A stretch of 57,978 nucleotides of DNA from DATJPD01 sp036394195 (GCA_036394195.1 DASWFO010000236.1:1-57978), one strand, 5' to 3'; positions 1-7,928 are shown, counted from the first letter of the stretch. Numbers and translations are program-made. Notes: generated from the sequence alone by a model not told the origin.

Positions 1-789
1 GACGAGGCGGTCGTAGGTGGTCCACAGGCTCTCGATCGGGAAGTTGCTGCCGAACAGACAGCGCTCGGGGCCGAACATCGCCACGGTCTCGCTCACCACG
101 GGGCGCCACAACTCGACCGAGCAGCGGTGCTCGAACGTGCCGAGTCCGGACAGCTTGACCGCCACGTTCGGGCATCCGGCCAAGGCGCGCATTCCCGTCC
201 GCCACGCCGTCCAGCCTGCCGGGCTGCGGTCTTCGAGCATCCCCGCATGCAGCAGCACGAGCTGCAGATCGGGATGCTCGCGGGCGAGCCGCGCCGCGTC
301 CGCCATCTGGCTCGCGAACACCTGCAGCTCGAACAGCAGCCCGCGCGCCTCGACCTCGCGCAAGCCGCGACGCCACGCCGGATCGTTCATCAGGTCAGGC
401 CGCGGGGCGAAGCGGTACAGCGGCGTCTCGTGCCAATGCAGCTGCTGGCGGATGCCGCGCAGGTTCTTGTGCGTCCGTTCCCGGTCGAGCACCGCCGCGA
501 CGTCGGCGGCGGCAAGGTCGGCATAGCCGACGATCCCATGGGGGAAGCCGTGCCGGTCGGCCACCGACTGCACCCAGGCGACCTCGTCGACCTCCCGGCC
601 CGGTGCCACGTTGACCTGCACATAAACGGATTTGACCACGCCCGCCGGGCGCACCGTGGCCATGAACTCGTCGACCGGATAGTCGCGCCTGAGCGCCGCA
701 TAGTCGCCGAAGATCCGCGGCACCGGCGGCCCGGCCAGCCACGGCAGATTGGCGAGGCGCCAGATGTGATGGTGAGAATCCAAGATCAT
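1..789 (-). CDS. Amidohydrolase-family TIM-barrel hydrolase, 3' end outside window
   Basis: Metal-dependent hydrolase of the amidohydrolase_2 (PF04909) type; such enzymes hydrolyse lactones or amides or decarboxylate small acids, and the substrate here is not evident. From ATG 789 the frame stays open for 263 codons to the window edge. The N-terminus carries the metal motif D4-x-H6-x-H8 (MILDSHHHIW), and late in the frame there are LLHAGML and FGSNFPIES, the strand-end motifs typical of this family. The closely spaced gene on the other side (960) is divergent, so the 170-base gap should hold both promoters. Family confidence is good; function is not assigned. Confidence 0.85.
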   Translation of the reverse strand, partial: MILDSHHHIWRLANLPWLAGPPVPRIFGDYAALRRDYPVDEFMATVRPAGVVKSVYVQVNVAPGREVDEVAWVQSVADRHGFPHGIVGYADLAAADVAAVLDRERTHKNLRGIRQQLHWHETPLYRFAPRPDLMNDPAWRRGLREVEARGLLFELQVFASQMADAARLAREHPDLQLVLLHAGMLEDRSPAGWTAWRTGMRALAGCPNVAVKLSGLGTFEHRCSVELWRPVVSETVAMFGPERCLFGSNFPIESLWTTYDRLV

Positions 790-815
790 CGCCGCACCGT
801 ACCTACCCAAATACG

Positions 816-851
816 CCCGAGGCCGGTCACCGACCCGAGACCGGTCACCGA
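816..851. repeat. Tandem 18-bp direct repeat between divergent genes
   Basis: Two adjacent 18-base units, 816-833 and 834-851, read CCCGAGGCCGGTCACCGA and CCCGAGACCGGTCACCGA, differing at one base. The sequence AAGGTGAC follows directly and complements the GTCACC inside each unit. The location between the divergent amidohydrolase and response-regulator genes suggests an operator; this is inference. Confidence 0.6.
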
Positions 852-959
852 AAGGTGACAGTCATCACAGCCGCCGAGCCGGCTATGAGTTAGGCAAACA
901 TTAACCTTCCATGGCCATAGTTTGGCCGCGCTGTCATCGTATATACTTGGGGCCGAATC

Positions 960-1400
960 GTGGATAGCAGCGCATCGAACGTCACCGAGAACGTCTCTCT
1001 CGATCCGCACGTGAGCCAGAACAGCCGCGCGGCCGGAGCGATCCTGCTCGTCGAGGACGATCCGCTGGTCGCCGAGGCCTGTGGGATGTTGCTTGAGGAT
1101 TTCGGCCATACCGTGACCCGGGCCGCCTCCGCCGACGAGGCGCTTGGTTTGCTGGCAGACGGGTTCAAGCCGGACCTGGTGTTTTCGGATATCGTGATGC
1201 CTGGGACTCTCGATGGCGTTGAATTGGCCCAAACTTTGCGTGAGCGCTACCCCACCATGCCCGTCCTCTTGACCACCGGGTTCAGCAAGGCCGCCGCCAC
1301 CGCGATCGCCTCCGGCTTCAATCTCATTCACAAGCCCTACATGCCCAACGATCTCGACCGGGCCATCCAGGTGGCGCTCGAGGCAGGATCACCGACGTGA
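960..1400 (+). CDS. Single-domain CheY-like response regulator
   Basis: A stand-alone receiver domain of 146 residues with no output domain. Visible receiver residues are the acidic cluster E32-D33-D34, the phospho-acceptor D77 (FSDIVMPG), T105 and the conserved K125 (HKPY). The first 27 residues are a variable extension, so a later start is possible; GTG 960 is the longest. A TATACT hexamer at 942-947 would place the transcript start only a few bases ahead of GTG 960, which would make it almost leaderless. The next gene starts at GTG 1397 and overlaps this stop by four bases, so both are probably translated together. The partner kinase is not next door. Confidence 0.85.
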   Translation: MDSSASNVTENVSLDPHVSQNSRAAGAILLVEDDPLVAEACGMLLEDFGHTVTRAASADEALGLLADGFKPDLVFSDIVMPGTLDGVELAQTLRERYPTMPVLLTTGFSKAAATAIASGFNLIHKPYMPNDLDRAIQVALEAGSPT

Positions 1401-2086
1401 AAGTCATCAGCTGGAACCTGCTTCGCCGCACCGGGGCCGCCGTTCATGACGTGGCGGCGCTGATCGCCCGGCATCAGCCCGACCTCCTCCTCATGCAAGA
1501 GGCGACCAAGGAGTTGGAGAGCCTGCCCGCGATCGCCGGCGGGACAGTGTTCCGCCGCCGCCTGCCCGGCCGCATCCATGGTCTCGCGATCTGGACGCCG
1601 AGCCCGCTCGAGCGGCCGCGGACTCTGATGCTGCCGGTCTCGAACCTGCCCGGCGCCCTGCCGCCGCGGGTGGCCCAGATCATCCGCGCCGGCGACATCA
1701 CCCTTGCCAACGTGCATCTCTCGCACGGCCAAATCCTGAACCGCCTGCAGCTGATGACGATTGCCGAGGCCGTCGACGGCCCGGCGGCGGTGATCGGCGA
1801 CTACAACGCGATCGGGCCGATCTTCCTGCCCGGCTTCCGCGACGTCGGACCGCGCCGCCCGACCCATCATGCGCGCAACGTGGTGCCGTTCCGCCTCGAC
1901 CGCTGCCTGGTGCGCGGTCTCGACTGCACGCGCGCCCATGTGCTGGAGCGCGGGCCGTCGGATCACCGGCCGATCGTGCTCACGCTGGACGTGGCCGACG
2001 TGGCCGCCCGGCCGCGCCGCCGCTGGCGCCTGCGGTTGAGCGGGATCTCCGCGAATGCCCCCGCCAAGGCGCCGAAAGCGGCGTAA
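1397..2086 (+). CDS. Endonuclease/exonuclease/phosphatase (EEP) family protein
   Basis: Divalent-metal phosphodiesterase of the DNase I-like EEP fold. Family marks are W6-N7 near the N-terminus, E35 in LLMQEA, GDYN in the middle and SDHRPI near the end, the last being the catalytic His/Asp pair. It is 229 residues, compact compared with ExoIII, and the last ~30 residues are basic and probably disordered. The family includes nucleases, lipid and sugar phosphatases; nothing here fixes the substrate. Start GTG 1397 overlaps the stop codon of the receiver gene (GTGA), which suggests translational coupling. Confidence 0.8.
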   Translation: MKVISWNLLRRTGAAVHDVAALIARHQPDLLLMQEATKELESLPAIAGGTVFRRRLPGRIHGLAIWTPSPLERPRTLMLPVSNLPGALPPRVAQIIRAGDITLANVHLSHGQILNRLQLMTIAEAVDGPAAVIGDYNAIGPIFLPGFRDVGPRRPTHHARNVVPFRLDRCLVRGLDCTRAHVLERGPSDHRPIVLTLDVADVAARPRRRWRLRLSGISANAPAKAPKAA

Positions 2087-2107
2087 GCGATCTAGCCGCT
2101 CCCGGCT

Positions 2108-2344
2108 CTAATTCACCTGGTGCCAGTAGCCGTCGCGGCCGCATTCAATGGTCCGCGCCTCTGGCGTGACCAGACGGGCGCCCAGCGTATAACCCTGGCC
2201 CGCGAACATGCAGGACGACGGCGCGGCGGCACTCGGCGGATACGCCGGCGGCGGCACCTCGGTCCTATGCGAGTAGTAGCAGCCGGATAGGAACAACGCG
2301 CCCGCCAGCGCCGGTGCTGCAGCGGCAAGGGTCCTGAGCTTCAT
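2108..2344 (-). CDS. Small lipoprotein under a general-stress promoter
   Basis: A 78-residue lipoprotein: positive N-terminus (MKLRTL), Ala/Leu-rich hydrophobic segment, lipobox LSGC with the lipidated cysteine near residue 22, then a Pro/Tyr-rich linker and a short C-terminal part with two cysteines. The start ATG 2344 follows a strong GAGGAG ribosome site; an upstream in-frame extension to 2479 is rejected because the lipoprotein signal would become internal and because the promoter at 2376-2401 lies inside it. Family not recognised. The stress promoter suggests an envelope-protective role. Confidence 0.8.
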   Translation of the reverse strand: MKLRTLAAAAPALAGALFLSGCYYSHRTEVPPPAYPPSAAAPSSCMFAGQGYTLGARLVTPEARTIECGRDGYWHQVN

Positions 2345-2375
2345 CGTGAACCGCTCCTCGTGGCCTCGCGGTAAC

Positions 2376-2401
2376 AACGGGCAGCACTCGAAAGTTGTTC
2401 C
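2376..2401 (-). promoter_or_regulatory. EcfG-type general stress promoter (perfect match)
   Basis: On the minus strand GGAAC (2401-2397), 17 bases, then CGTT (2379-2376): an exact match to the alphaproteobacterial EcfG consensus GGAAC-N16/17-CGTT. A transcript would start near 2369 and give a leader of about 25 bases holding the GAGGAG site of the lipoprotein gene. Strand, spacing and distance all fit. Confidence 0.75.
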
Positions 2402-2473
2402 GTCAGGCGCGCGCCCACATCTGCTCAGGAACTGGAGCCGTTCCGGAGCAGATGGACCGCACTTCATCCTCCG

Positions 2474-2600
2474 CGTCATTCCCGCGCAAGCGGGAATCCA
2501 GACTCCTTTTCACCACGGAGACGGAATCCTGTTTTTTCCTCCGTGGTCTCCGTGTCTCCGTGGTTGGGTTCGCTGGATGCCCGCTTTCGCGGGCATGACG
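2474..2600. repeat. Composite palindromic intergenic repeat element
   Basis: Two 28-base arms, 2474-2501 (CGTCATTCCCGCGCAAGC...) and 2573-2600 (...CGCGGGCATGACG), are inverted copies with about 25 of 28 positions matching; each arm is also internally palindromic. Between them lies a second inverted pair built on CACCACGGAGAC (2511-2522) and GTCTCCGTGGTTG (2554-2566). This is the look of REP/BIME-like elements that are dispersed in proteobacterial genomes. It fills the otherwise empty gap 2402-2635. Confidence 0.7.
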
Positions 2601-2635
2601 AAAATGTAGGTGGTTCAACCTAATCGGAACCAGCC

Positions 2636-4459
2636 CTAGGCCGGGCGGCGCTCGCGGATCGGCGCGGCGGCGAAGAATTTGCCGATGAATGTCTCGATGA
2701 TGCAGGCGACGACGTCGGGCGCCACGTGGCGCGTGTCGTCGAACCGCGCTCCGGGGCCGGGATCGGCGGCCTGGCCCTGAAACATCGGGCGGCCGAGCTG
2801 CGCGCCCAGCCAGCGCACGATCTCGAAGGCCGGCCAGTAATGGAGCCCGGGCAGGTCGTTCCGCATCAGCATGTCGAGCGCCACGCGCAAGGTGGATTTC
2901 GACACGCAATCGGCCTCGAGGCACGACGAGTCGGCGCCGAACGTCGCGTTCAACGGCACCGGCGAAAGGGTCATGACGATCGGGACCGGACCGCACCCGG
3001 CGCGGATGAGGTCGTAGATCGCGCGCATGTTGCGGGCGTTGTCCTCGACCGAGGACATGACCAGCTCGTGCCGCGCGGGATCGAACACGCCGGCCGGGAC
3101 GCCGCGCCAGAACACGCCGCCGGTGGCGCGGTCGCGCCAGATCTCCGCGAGGCCGAACGTGATCACGAATCCGTCGGCGGATTTGAGGGCGTTGGCGAAC
3201 ATCGCCTGCTCGGCCTGCGGCTCCCAGCGCACCGCGCGGCGCTCATCGGCGTGGTTGTACCAGTAGGCGGCGGTGTCGCGCTTGCCGGTGAGCGCCCACT
3301 CGAAGAAGTCGCGCAGCGCAAAGCTGTTGTTGAGCCCCTGCGGCACGTCGACGTGCTCGGACATGCGGCCGCGCCGCAGGAACTCGCGGCGCAGATGATC
3401 GGCGAAGCACGATCCGAAGGTGACGAGCTTCGCATCGGCCGCAAACACCGGGCGATGGCGGGCGACGTCGCGGAGGAGAAACTGCTCCACGAGCTCGGCG
3501 AGCGGCGCGTCGGCCCGGAAGCGCAGCGGAAAATACCGGATGTCCCGCCCGACATGCCACGCCGTCTTCATCTCGATGCTGAGCGGGTCGCCGAACTCGC
3601 CGCGGGCCACCACGTAACCGAGCGGAAAATCGATGACGTCCGGATGCGACCGCAGGTAGCTCTCGCGCAACCTGAGGCCCTCGTCGTGCCGGCCGAGATT
3701 GGTCAGGAGGATCGCCAGCTGCTGATGCGCATCGAAATGATGCGGATCGACGCCGATCACCTGCCGATAGCCGGACTCGGCCTCACGCAGCCGGCCCTGC
3801 TCCCACAGGATCTGCGCCAGATTGAGCCCAGCTTCGGTAAGCCCGGGCTGCAGCTCCAGTGCCCGGCGAAACTGCGCGATGGCGGCATCGATCTGCCCTT
3901 GCGCCTTCAGGGCGGCGCCGAGATTGTTGGCCGCGGGCGCATAGCCGGGGTCGAGATCCAGTGCCCGGCGGAAACAGTCGATCGCGTCGACCAGCGCGCC
4001 CTTTTTCCGCAGCACGATGCCGAGGTTGCTCAGCGCGTCGCGATACTCCGGACGCAGTTCCAGGGCCCGCCGGTAATTCGCCTCGGCCTGATCGAGAGAT
4101 CCCGCGCGATCGAGGGCGATGCCGAGATTGTTGAACGCGTCGGCATAATCCGGCGCCCGCCGGATGGCCTCGCGATAGCAGTCCGCGGCGGCCGCCCAGT
4201 CGCCGCGCGCGGCCAGCACCTGGCCGAGATTGTTGTGCATGATCGGTGCTTGCGGCGATTCACCGATCGCGGCGCGGATCAGCGCTTCGGCGCGCCCGCC
4301 ATCGCCGCGCTGCTGACAGACGACGCCCAGCAGATGAAGCGCGTCGGCGTGGCGCGGCTCGCGATCGAGGACGGACTGGTACAGCGCGGCCGCCCCGTCG
4401 AGACGGGCGGCCTTGTGCTCCGTCATCGCGGCGTTCAGAAGTTCGGCCAGCGCCAGCAT
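2636..4459 (-). CDS. TPR repeat - GSCFA domain fusion protein
   Basis: A 607-residue two-part protein. Residues ~1-270 are a run of tetratricopeptide repeats (for example the NNLGIALDRAG and NLGIVLRKKG helices), a protein-binding scaffold. From ~residue 300 follows a GSCFA domain (PF08885), named for the motif that is literally present at residues 349-353 (FGSCFADHL); this domain is related to SGNH/GDSL esterases and is thought to act on glycans or lipids. No signal peptide is visible, so it is probably cytoplasmic. A short palindrome (CTAACT/AGTTAG, 4496-4509) lies 37 bases upstream of the start. The enzymatic role is inferred, not shown. Confidence 0.85.
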   Translation of the reverse strand: MLALAELLNAAMTEHKAARLDGAAALYQSVLDREPRHADALHLLGVVCQQRGDGGRAEALIRAAIGESPQAPIMHNNLGQVLAARGDWAAAADCYREAIRRAPDYADAFNNLGIALDRAGSLDQAEANYRRALELRPEYRDALSNLGIVLRKKGALVDAIDCFRRALDLDPGYAPAANNLGAALKAQGQIDAAIAQFRRALELQPGLTEAGLNLAQILWEQGRLREAESGYRQVIGVDPHHFDAHQQLAILLTNLGRHDEGLRLRESYLRSHPDVIDFPLGYVVARGEFGDPLSIEMKTAWHVGRDIRYFPLRFRADAPLAELVEQFLLRDVARHRPVFAADAKLVTFGSCFADHLRREFLRRGRMSEHVDVPQGLNNSFALRDFFEWALTGKRDTAAYWYNHADERRAVRWEPQAEQAMFANALKSADGFVITFGLAEIWRDRATGGVFWRGVPAGVFDPARHELVMSSVEDNARNMRAIYDLIRAGCGPVPIVMTLSPVPLNATFGADSSCLEADCVSKSTLRVALDMLMRNDLPGLHYWPAFEIVRWLGAQLGRPMFQGQAADPGPGARFDDTRHVAPDVVACIIETFIGKFFAAAPIRERRPA

Positions 4460-4590
4460 CGCGACACCGTCGCATGGCGGCCGCGGCTTCGCGCGCTAAC
4501 TAAAGTTAGGCGGCTAGACGAAAGTAGGCATTGAGCTTACAGCCGCTTACCCGCGCTGAACGCTCGCCGACAACGATGTAAGGATCGCCC

Positions 4591-5571
4591 TCAATCGATA
4601 CGCGCGCCGACGGCTTTGACGATGTCGCGATATTTCACGTCCTCGGCCTTGATGAACGCGGCGAACTCGGCCGGCGTGGTGACGAACGGCGCCATGCCCC
4701 CGCCTTCGAAGCGGGCGACGACCGCGGGCTCGGTGAGCACGCGGTTCACGGTATCATGCAGTTTGGCGATGATCGGCGCCGGCACGCCGGCGGGCGCGAA
4801 GAAGCCGAGCCACGGCGTCACTTCGAATCCGGGATAGGTGTCGCCGATCGTCGGCAAATCGGGGAATTCGCGGTCGCGCTTCAGGCTGGTGACGGCGAGA
4901 CCGCGCAGCACGCCCTGCTTCACCTGCGAGGCGGTCGAGTTGCCGCCGAACTCGGCCGCGACCTCGTTGGCAATCAGGGCCGCGGCGGCCGGTCCGCCGC
5001 CCTTGTAGGGCACATGCACGAGGTTGATGCCGGCGCGCATCTTCAGCATTTCCATGGCGAGATGATGCTGGCTGCCGCTGCCGATCGAGGCATAAGCCAA
5101 GGGCGGGGTGGCGTGCCGCGCATGCTCGACGAAGCCGTGGAAATCCTTCACCGGCAGCGACGGATTGACGGTCAGGATCAGCACCGTTGTCACCAGGCTG
5201 GCGACCGGCACGAAGTCCTTCAGCGGCTCGATGGTCGAGGTCGTGTAGAGATACGGGTTGATCACGATCTGGGAGTCCTGGCCCAGCATGATCGTGTAGC
5301 CGTCGGGAGACGCCTTGGCCGTGACCTCGTTGGCGAGGGTGCCGGCCGACCCGGGCCGGTTCTCGACCACGACCGGCTGGCCAAACAGCTCCGACAGGCG
5401 GGCCCCGACGATCCGGGAGGTGGTATCGGTGGCCCCGCCGGGCGGATTGGGAACGATAATCTTGACCGGCCGGGAGGGGTAAGGCTGGGCGTCCGCCCCG
5501 GTTCCGGTGAGCAGCCCCGCTCCCAGCCCCAAAACAGCGCCAAAAACCACATGTAAGCACCTGGAGTTCAT
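4591..5571 (-). CDS. Bug/TctC-family periplasmic substrate-binding protein
   Basis: A tripartite tricarboxylate transporter type receptor (PF03401) that captures small organic acids in the periplasm. ATG 5571 is preceded by GAGGGAGG and opens a signal peptide ending near GADAQ; the mature protein starts with YPSRPVKIIVPNPPGGATD, the signature loop, followed by the LSELFGQPVVVENRPGSAG and SPDGYTIMLG motifs. The length of 326 residues is normal. No TctA/TctB membrane genes are adjacent; orphan Bug receptors are common in proteobacteria. A longer start at 5601 is less likely. Confidence 0.9.
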   Translation of the reverse strand: MNSRCLHVVFGAVLGLGAGLLTGTGADAQPYPSRPVKIIVPNPPGGATDTTSRIVGARLSELFGQPVVVENRPGSAGTLANEVTAKASPDGYTIMLGQDSQIVINPYLYTTSTIEPLKDFVPVASLVTTVLILTVNPSLPVKDFHGFVEHARHATPPLAYASIGSGSQHHLAMEMLKMRAGINLVHVPYKGGGPAAAALIANEVAAEFGGNSTASQVKQGVLRGLAVTSLKRDREFPDLPTIGDTYPGFEVTPWLGFFAPAGVPAPIIAKLHDTVNRVLTEPAVVARFEGGGMAPFVTTPAEFAAFIKAEDVKYRDIVKAVGARID

Positions 5572-5685
5572 GGATTTTCCTCCCTCGCATCGCCCTTGCA
5601 CATAGCCGCGCTTGGCTTATATTTATGCTATCAAGCGTTTTGGGTCGGCTTCGGAATCGGCTCTTTGTAGACCGCGACCCCGTTT

Positions 5686-5812
5686 CCTTCCAGATCGTTG
5701 CTTGATCCGCTTGGCGTCGCAAGGCGGCCAGCACAGGGCCATCCCACAGGGCCAATCCATTCTGGAAGGCGGGGAAAACAATTTTCGCGGGGAGCCCCGG
5801 CCCCGCCTGGAG
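5686..5812 (+). promoter_or_regulatory. Structured 5' leader of the IF-1 gene
   Basis: Two possible helices compete in the region before the infA start. A distal pair CCTTCCAGA (5686-5694) with TCTGGAAGG (5761-5769), and a proximal pair GGCGGGG (5768-5774) with CCCCGCC (5801-5807) that encloses a GGGG-AG-CCCC hairpin and ends one base before the GGAG ribosome site. They share bases 5768-5769, so they are largely exclusive. A direct repeat CACAGGGCCA also occurs here. The layout suggests translation control, for example by temperature; this is inference. Confidence 0.5.
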
Positions 5813-5820
5813 TACCGACC

Positions 5821-6087
5821 ATGAAGGAAGACTTGATCGAGTTCGACGGCACCGTGACCGAAGTTCTTCCGGATTCGCGGTTCCGCGTGAAGCTCGACAA
5901 CGGACACGAAACGATGGCCTACGTATCGGGCCGCGTGAAGAAGAACCGGATCCGGATCATCGCCGGCGACCGCGTGATGCTGGAGATGACGCCCTACGAC
6001 CTGTCGAAGAGCCGCATCACCTTCCGCCACAAGGACGAGCGCGCCGCACCGGCGCGGCAGAACCGTCCGTTCCGCCGCCCGCGCTAA
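5821..6087 (+). CDS. infA: Translation initiation factor IF-1 (paralogue with basic tail)
   Basis: IF-1 binds the ribosomal A site during initiation. The S1/OB fold is complete: FDGTVTEVLPDSRFRVKLDN, then AGDRVMLEMTPYDLSKSRI, the family's most conserved stretch. At 88 residues it is longer than the usual 72, with an Arg/Pro-rich tail after residue ~72, and the N-terminus reads MKEDLI instead of the usual MAKEE. Both features suggest the second, non-housekeeping IF-1 copy that many alphaproteobacteria carry. ATG 5821 has GGAG eight bases upstream; a longer frame from 5698 would translate the structured leader and is rejected. Two small genes follow in the same direction. Confidence 0.93.
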   Translation: MKEDLIEFDGTVTEVLPDSRFRVKLDNGHETMAYVSGRVKKNRIRIIAGDRVMLEMTPYDLSKSRITFRHKDERAAPARQNRPFRRPR

Positions 6088-6149
6088 GCCTATCGGCCGC
6101 CGCCGGCGCGGATATCCCGCGCGGGCGCCGTTCGCCCCTTGGAGGAGTT

Positions 6150-6341
6150 ATGAAACAGCACAAATATTCCATCGGCCAGCAGCTGCACTACAAGCCGGCT
6201 GGCGCCTTCGGCCGGATGCAGATCTCCGGCGACGTGAAGATCGAGCGCCTGCTACCGCCCGACGCCAGCGACAATCTCTACCAGGTCGAATCCCTGTTCG
6301 ACGGGCGGCGCCGCGTCGTCCGCGAAAGCGAGATCGGCTGA
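6150..6341 (+). CDS. Small conserved-type protein downstream of infA
   Basis: A 63-residue soluble protein, start ATG 6150 after a strong GGAGGAG site. It has the pattern of a small beta-rich domain: IGQQLHYKP, then IERLLPP, LYQVES and RRVVRESEIG. This resembles short uncharacterised alphaproteobacterial proteins that end in a RVxxESE motif, but I cannot name the family. It lies between infA and an RMF-like gene, with eight bases to the next start, so the three are probably one transcript. Confidence 0.7.
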   Translation: MKQHKYSIGQQLHYKPAGAFGRMQISGDVKIERLLPPDASDNLYQVESLFDGRRRVVRESEIG

Positions 6342-6348
6342 ACCCCTC

Positions 6349-6603
6349 ATGTCCGACAGTCCGCCGAGCACGCCGTTCCAGCTGAGCCGGATTTACGCCA
6401 AGGGGTGGGACGCCGGGATGCGCTGCGAGGCGCAGGAGCCGGCGCCCGACGCTGCGGCGGAGGCGGCAATGACCGCGATCCTGGCCCAGGGCGACGCGCT
6501 CAATCCCTGCACCGCGAAGGTCGACCGCGACAAGTGGATGCAGGGCTTCACCGAAGCCGTGCACCGGAAGTTCGACGGGCCGCAGCGTAGGAAACGAAAA
6601 TAG
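6349..6603 (+). CDS. Small protein resembling ribosome modulation factor
   Basis: An 84-residue protein whose two halves match the RMF/CrpP pattern: a first helix IYAKGWDAGM (RMF has a GYxAG helix), then NPC, and a second helix DKWMQGFTEAV (RMF has WxxGWxxA). RMF blocks ribosomes and forms hibernating 100S particles in resting cells. The loop between the halves is longer than in E. coli RMF, and the tail is basic (RRKRK). Placement behind IF-1 supports a ribosome link. The similarity is short, so the assignment is tentative. Confidence 0.6.
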   Translation: MSDSPPSTPFQLSRIYAKGWDAGMRCEAQEPAPDAAAEAAMTAILAQGDALNPCTAKVDRDKWMQGFTEAVHRKFDGPQRRKRK

Positions 6604-6648
6604 CCTCCGAGACAAGGTAAGATCGCCCGGTCTTTTCCACGTCTCTCG

Positions 6649-7704
6649 ATGGCTGTCCTCCCACATTTCGACGGCGCCGCCGCGCGCCAGACCGCCGAGG
6701 CGCTGCTGATCGCCGCCGCGGGCGGCATCGCGGCCAGCTTCGCCGGCCTGCCGGCGGCGCTGATCTCCGGCTCGGTGCTGGCGACCGCGGTCGCGGCCGT
6801 CGCCGGCCGGCCGCTGGCAGTGCCGGTCCCGCTCGGGCGCGCCGTCTTCGTGATCGTCGGCATGGCGCTCGGCGCCATCGTGACACCCGAGACCCTGCGC
6901 GGCTTTGCGGCGTATCCGGTGACACTCGTGCTGCTCGCCGTCTCCACCTACTGCATGATCGCGGGCACCACGTTCTATCTGCGCAAGGTCCATCGCTGGG
7001 ACGCGCTGTCGGCGCTGTTCGGCGCCAGCCCGGGGGCGCTGGCGCAGGTGATGGCGCTCTCGGCGGAGGCCGGCGCCGATTTGCGGGCGATCGTGATCGT
7101 GCAGACGATCCGCGTCGTGATGCTGACCGTGGGCGTGCCGTTGGGATTGGAGCTGTTCGGCCTGGCGGACGTGCCAGTGGGCCGCGGGCCCGTGATGGCC
7201 GCGGCGTCGCCGCTGGAGATGGCGATGCTCGTCGTCGTCTCGGTCATCCCGGCCTTCCTGCTCCACCGCGTCCGCTTCTCGGGCGGCTGGCTGTTCGGCG
7301 CCATGCTCGGGTCGGGGATCCTCCACGGCGCCGGCCTCGTCCATGGCAGCCTACCCGGCTGGGTGATCAGCGGCGCGATGATCGCGCTGGGGGCTGTCAC
7401 CGGCAGCCGCTTCGCCAACACCAGCCTGCGCATGCTCCTGGTGTTCCTGCGCGCGGCGTTCGGCTCGTTCGCGGTGGCGATGGCGATCGCGGCCGTGTTC
7501 ATGGTCATTGTCGCCGGCCTGGTCGACGCGCGCCCGGCGAACGTCGTGATCGCGTTCGTGCCCGGCGGCCAGGACACCATGATGGTGCTGGCGCTGGCGC
7601 TGCATCTCGATCCGGTGTTCGTCGCGGTTCACCAGATCGCGCGCTATCTGATCGTGTCGGCGTCGATTCCCTTCATCGCAGGGCTGATCCGAAGGTCGCG
7701 CTGA
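6649..7704 (+). CDS. AbrB-family integral membrane protein
   Basis: A polytopic membrane protein of 351 residues belonging to the AbrB family (PF05145), not to be confused with the DNA-binding AbrB. It shows the family's internal duplication: two halves, each with a Gly/Ala-rich helix pair (for example SGSVLATAVAAVAG in the first and SGAMIALGAVTGSRF in the second) and FVPGGQDTMMVLAL in the C-terminal half. About ten membrane segments are visible. Members were once annotated as ammonia monooxygenase; a transport role is likely but the substrate is unknown. Confidence 0.85.
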   Translation: MAVLPHFDGAAARQTAEALLIAAAGGIAASFAGLPAALISGSVLATAVAAVAGRPLAVPVPLGRAVFVIVGMALGAIVTPETLRGFAAYPVTLVLLAVSTYCMIAGTTFYLRKVHRWDALSALFGASPGALAQVMALSAEAGADLRAIVIVQTIRVVMLTVGVPLGLELFGLADVPVGRGPVMAAASPLEMAMLVVVSVIPAFLLHRVRFSGGWLFGAMLGSGILHGAGLVHGSLPGWVISGAMIALGAVTGSRFANTSLRMLLVFLRAAFGSFAVAMAIAAVFMVIVAGLVDARPANVVIAFVPGGQDTMMVLALALHLDPVFVAVHQIARYLIVSASIPFIAGLIRRSR

Positions 7705-7787
7705 GGCTTTTCTGTGGCCGCGCGCGGTCGGCGCGCGACGGTGTGTGGCCCCAGAAAGATCACTCGTCGCCACGGAGGGGGCGAGCC

Positions 7788-7883
7788 ATGATCGCGTCGT
7801 GGCTGCCCCTTCTGTATTTCACACTCCATAGACATAAACACGGCAGCCATCGGCACGGCGGTGCTCTTTTGGACGAAAAATAA
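7788..7883 (+). CDS. Putative 31-residue histidine-rich microprotein
   Basis: A short frame not usually annotated: ATG 7788 follows GGAGGGGGCGAGCC, a strong ribosome site, and stops at TAA 7881. The peptide has a hydrophobic first third (MIASWLPLLYF) and a second third with five histidines at 14, 16, 18, 21 and 23. A small membrane-attached metal-binding peptide is possible. Support is the ribosome site and the composition only. Confidence 0.4.
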   Translation: MIASWLPLLYFTLHRHKHGSHRHGGALLDEK

Positions 7884-7928
7884 TCGCGGCGCCGCCCTCG
7901 CCGTGAGGAACTAGGGTCGGAGGACGAC

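Noticed and set aside
4496..4509. CTAACT/AGTTAG palindrome upstream of the TPR-GSCFA gene
   Set aside because: Six-base arms only; noted in the gene entry but not strong enough to call an operator.
5698..5820. N-terminal extension of IF-1
   Set aside because: It would translate the structured leader; IF-1 proper begins at 5821 with its own ribosome site.
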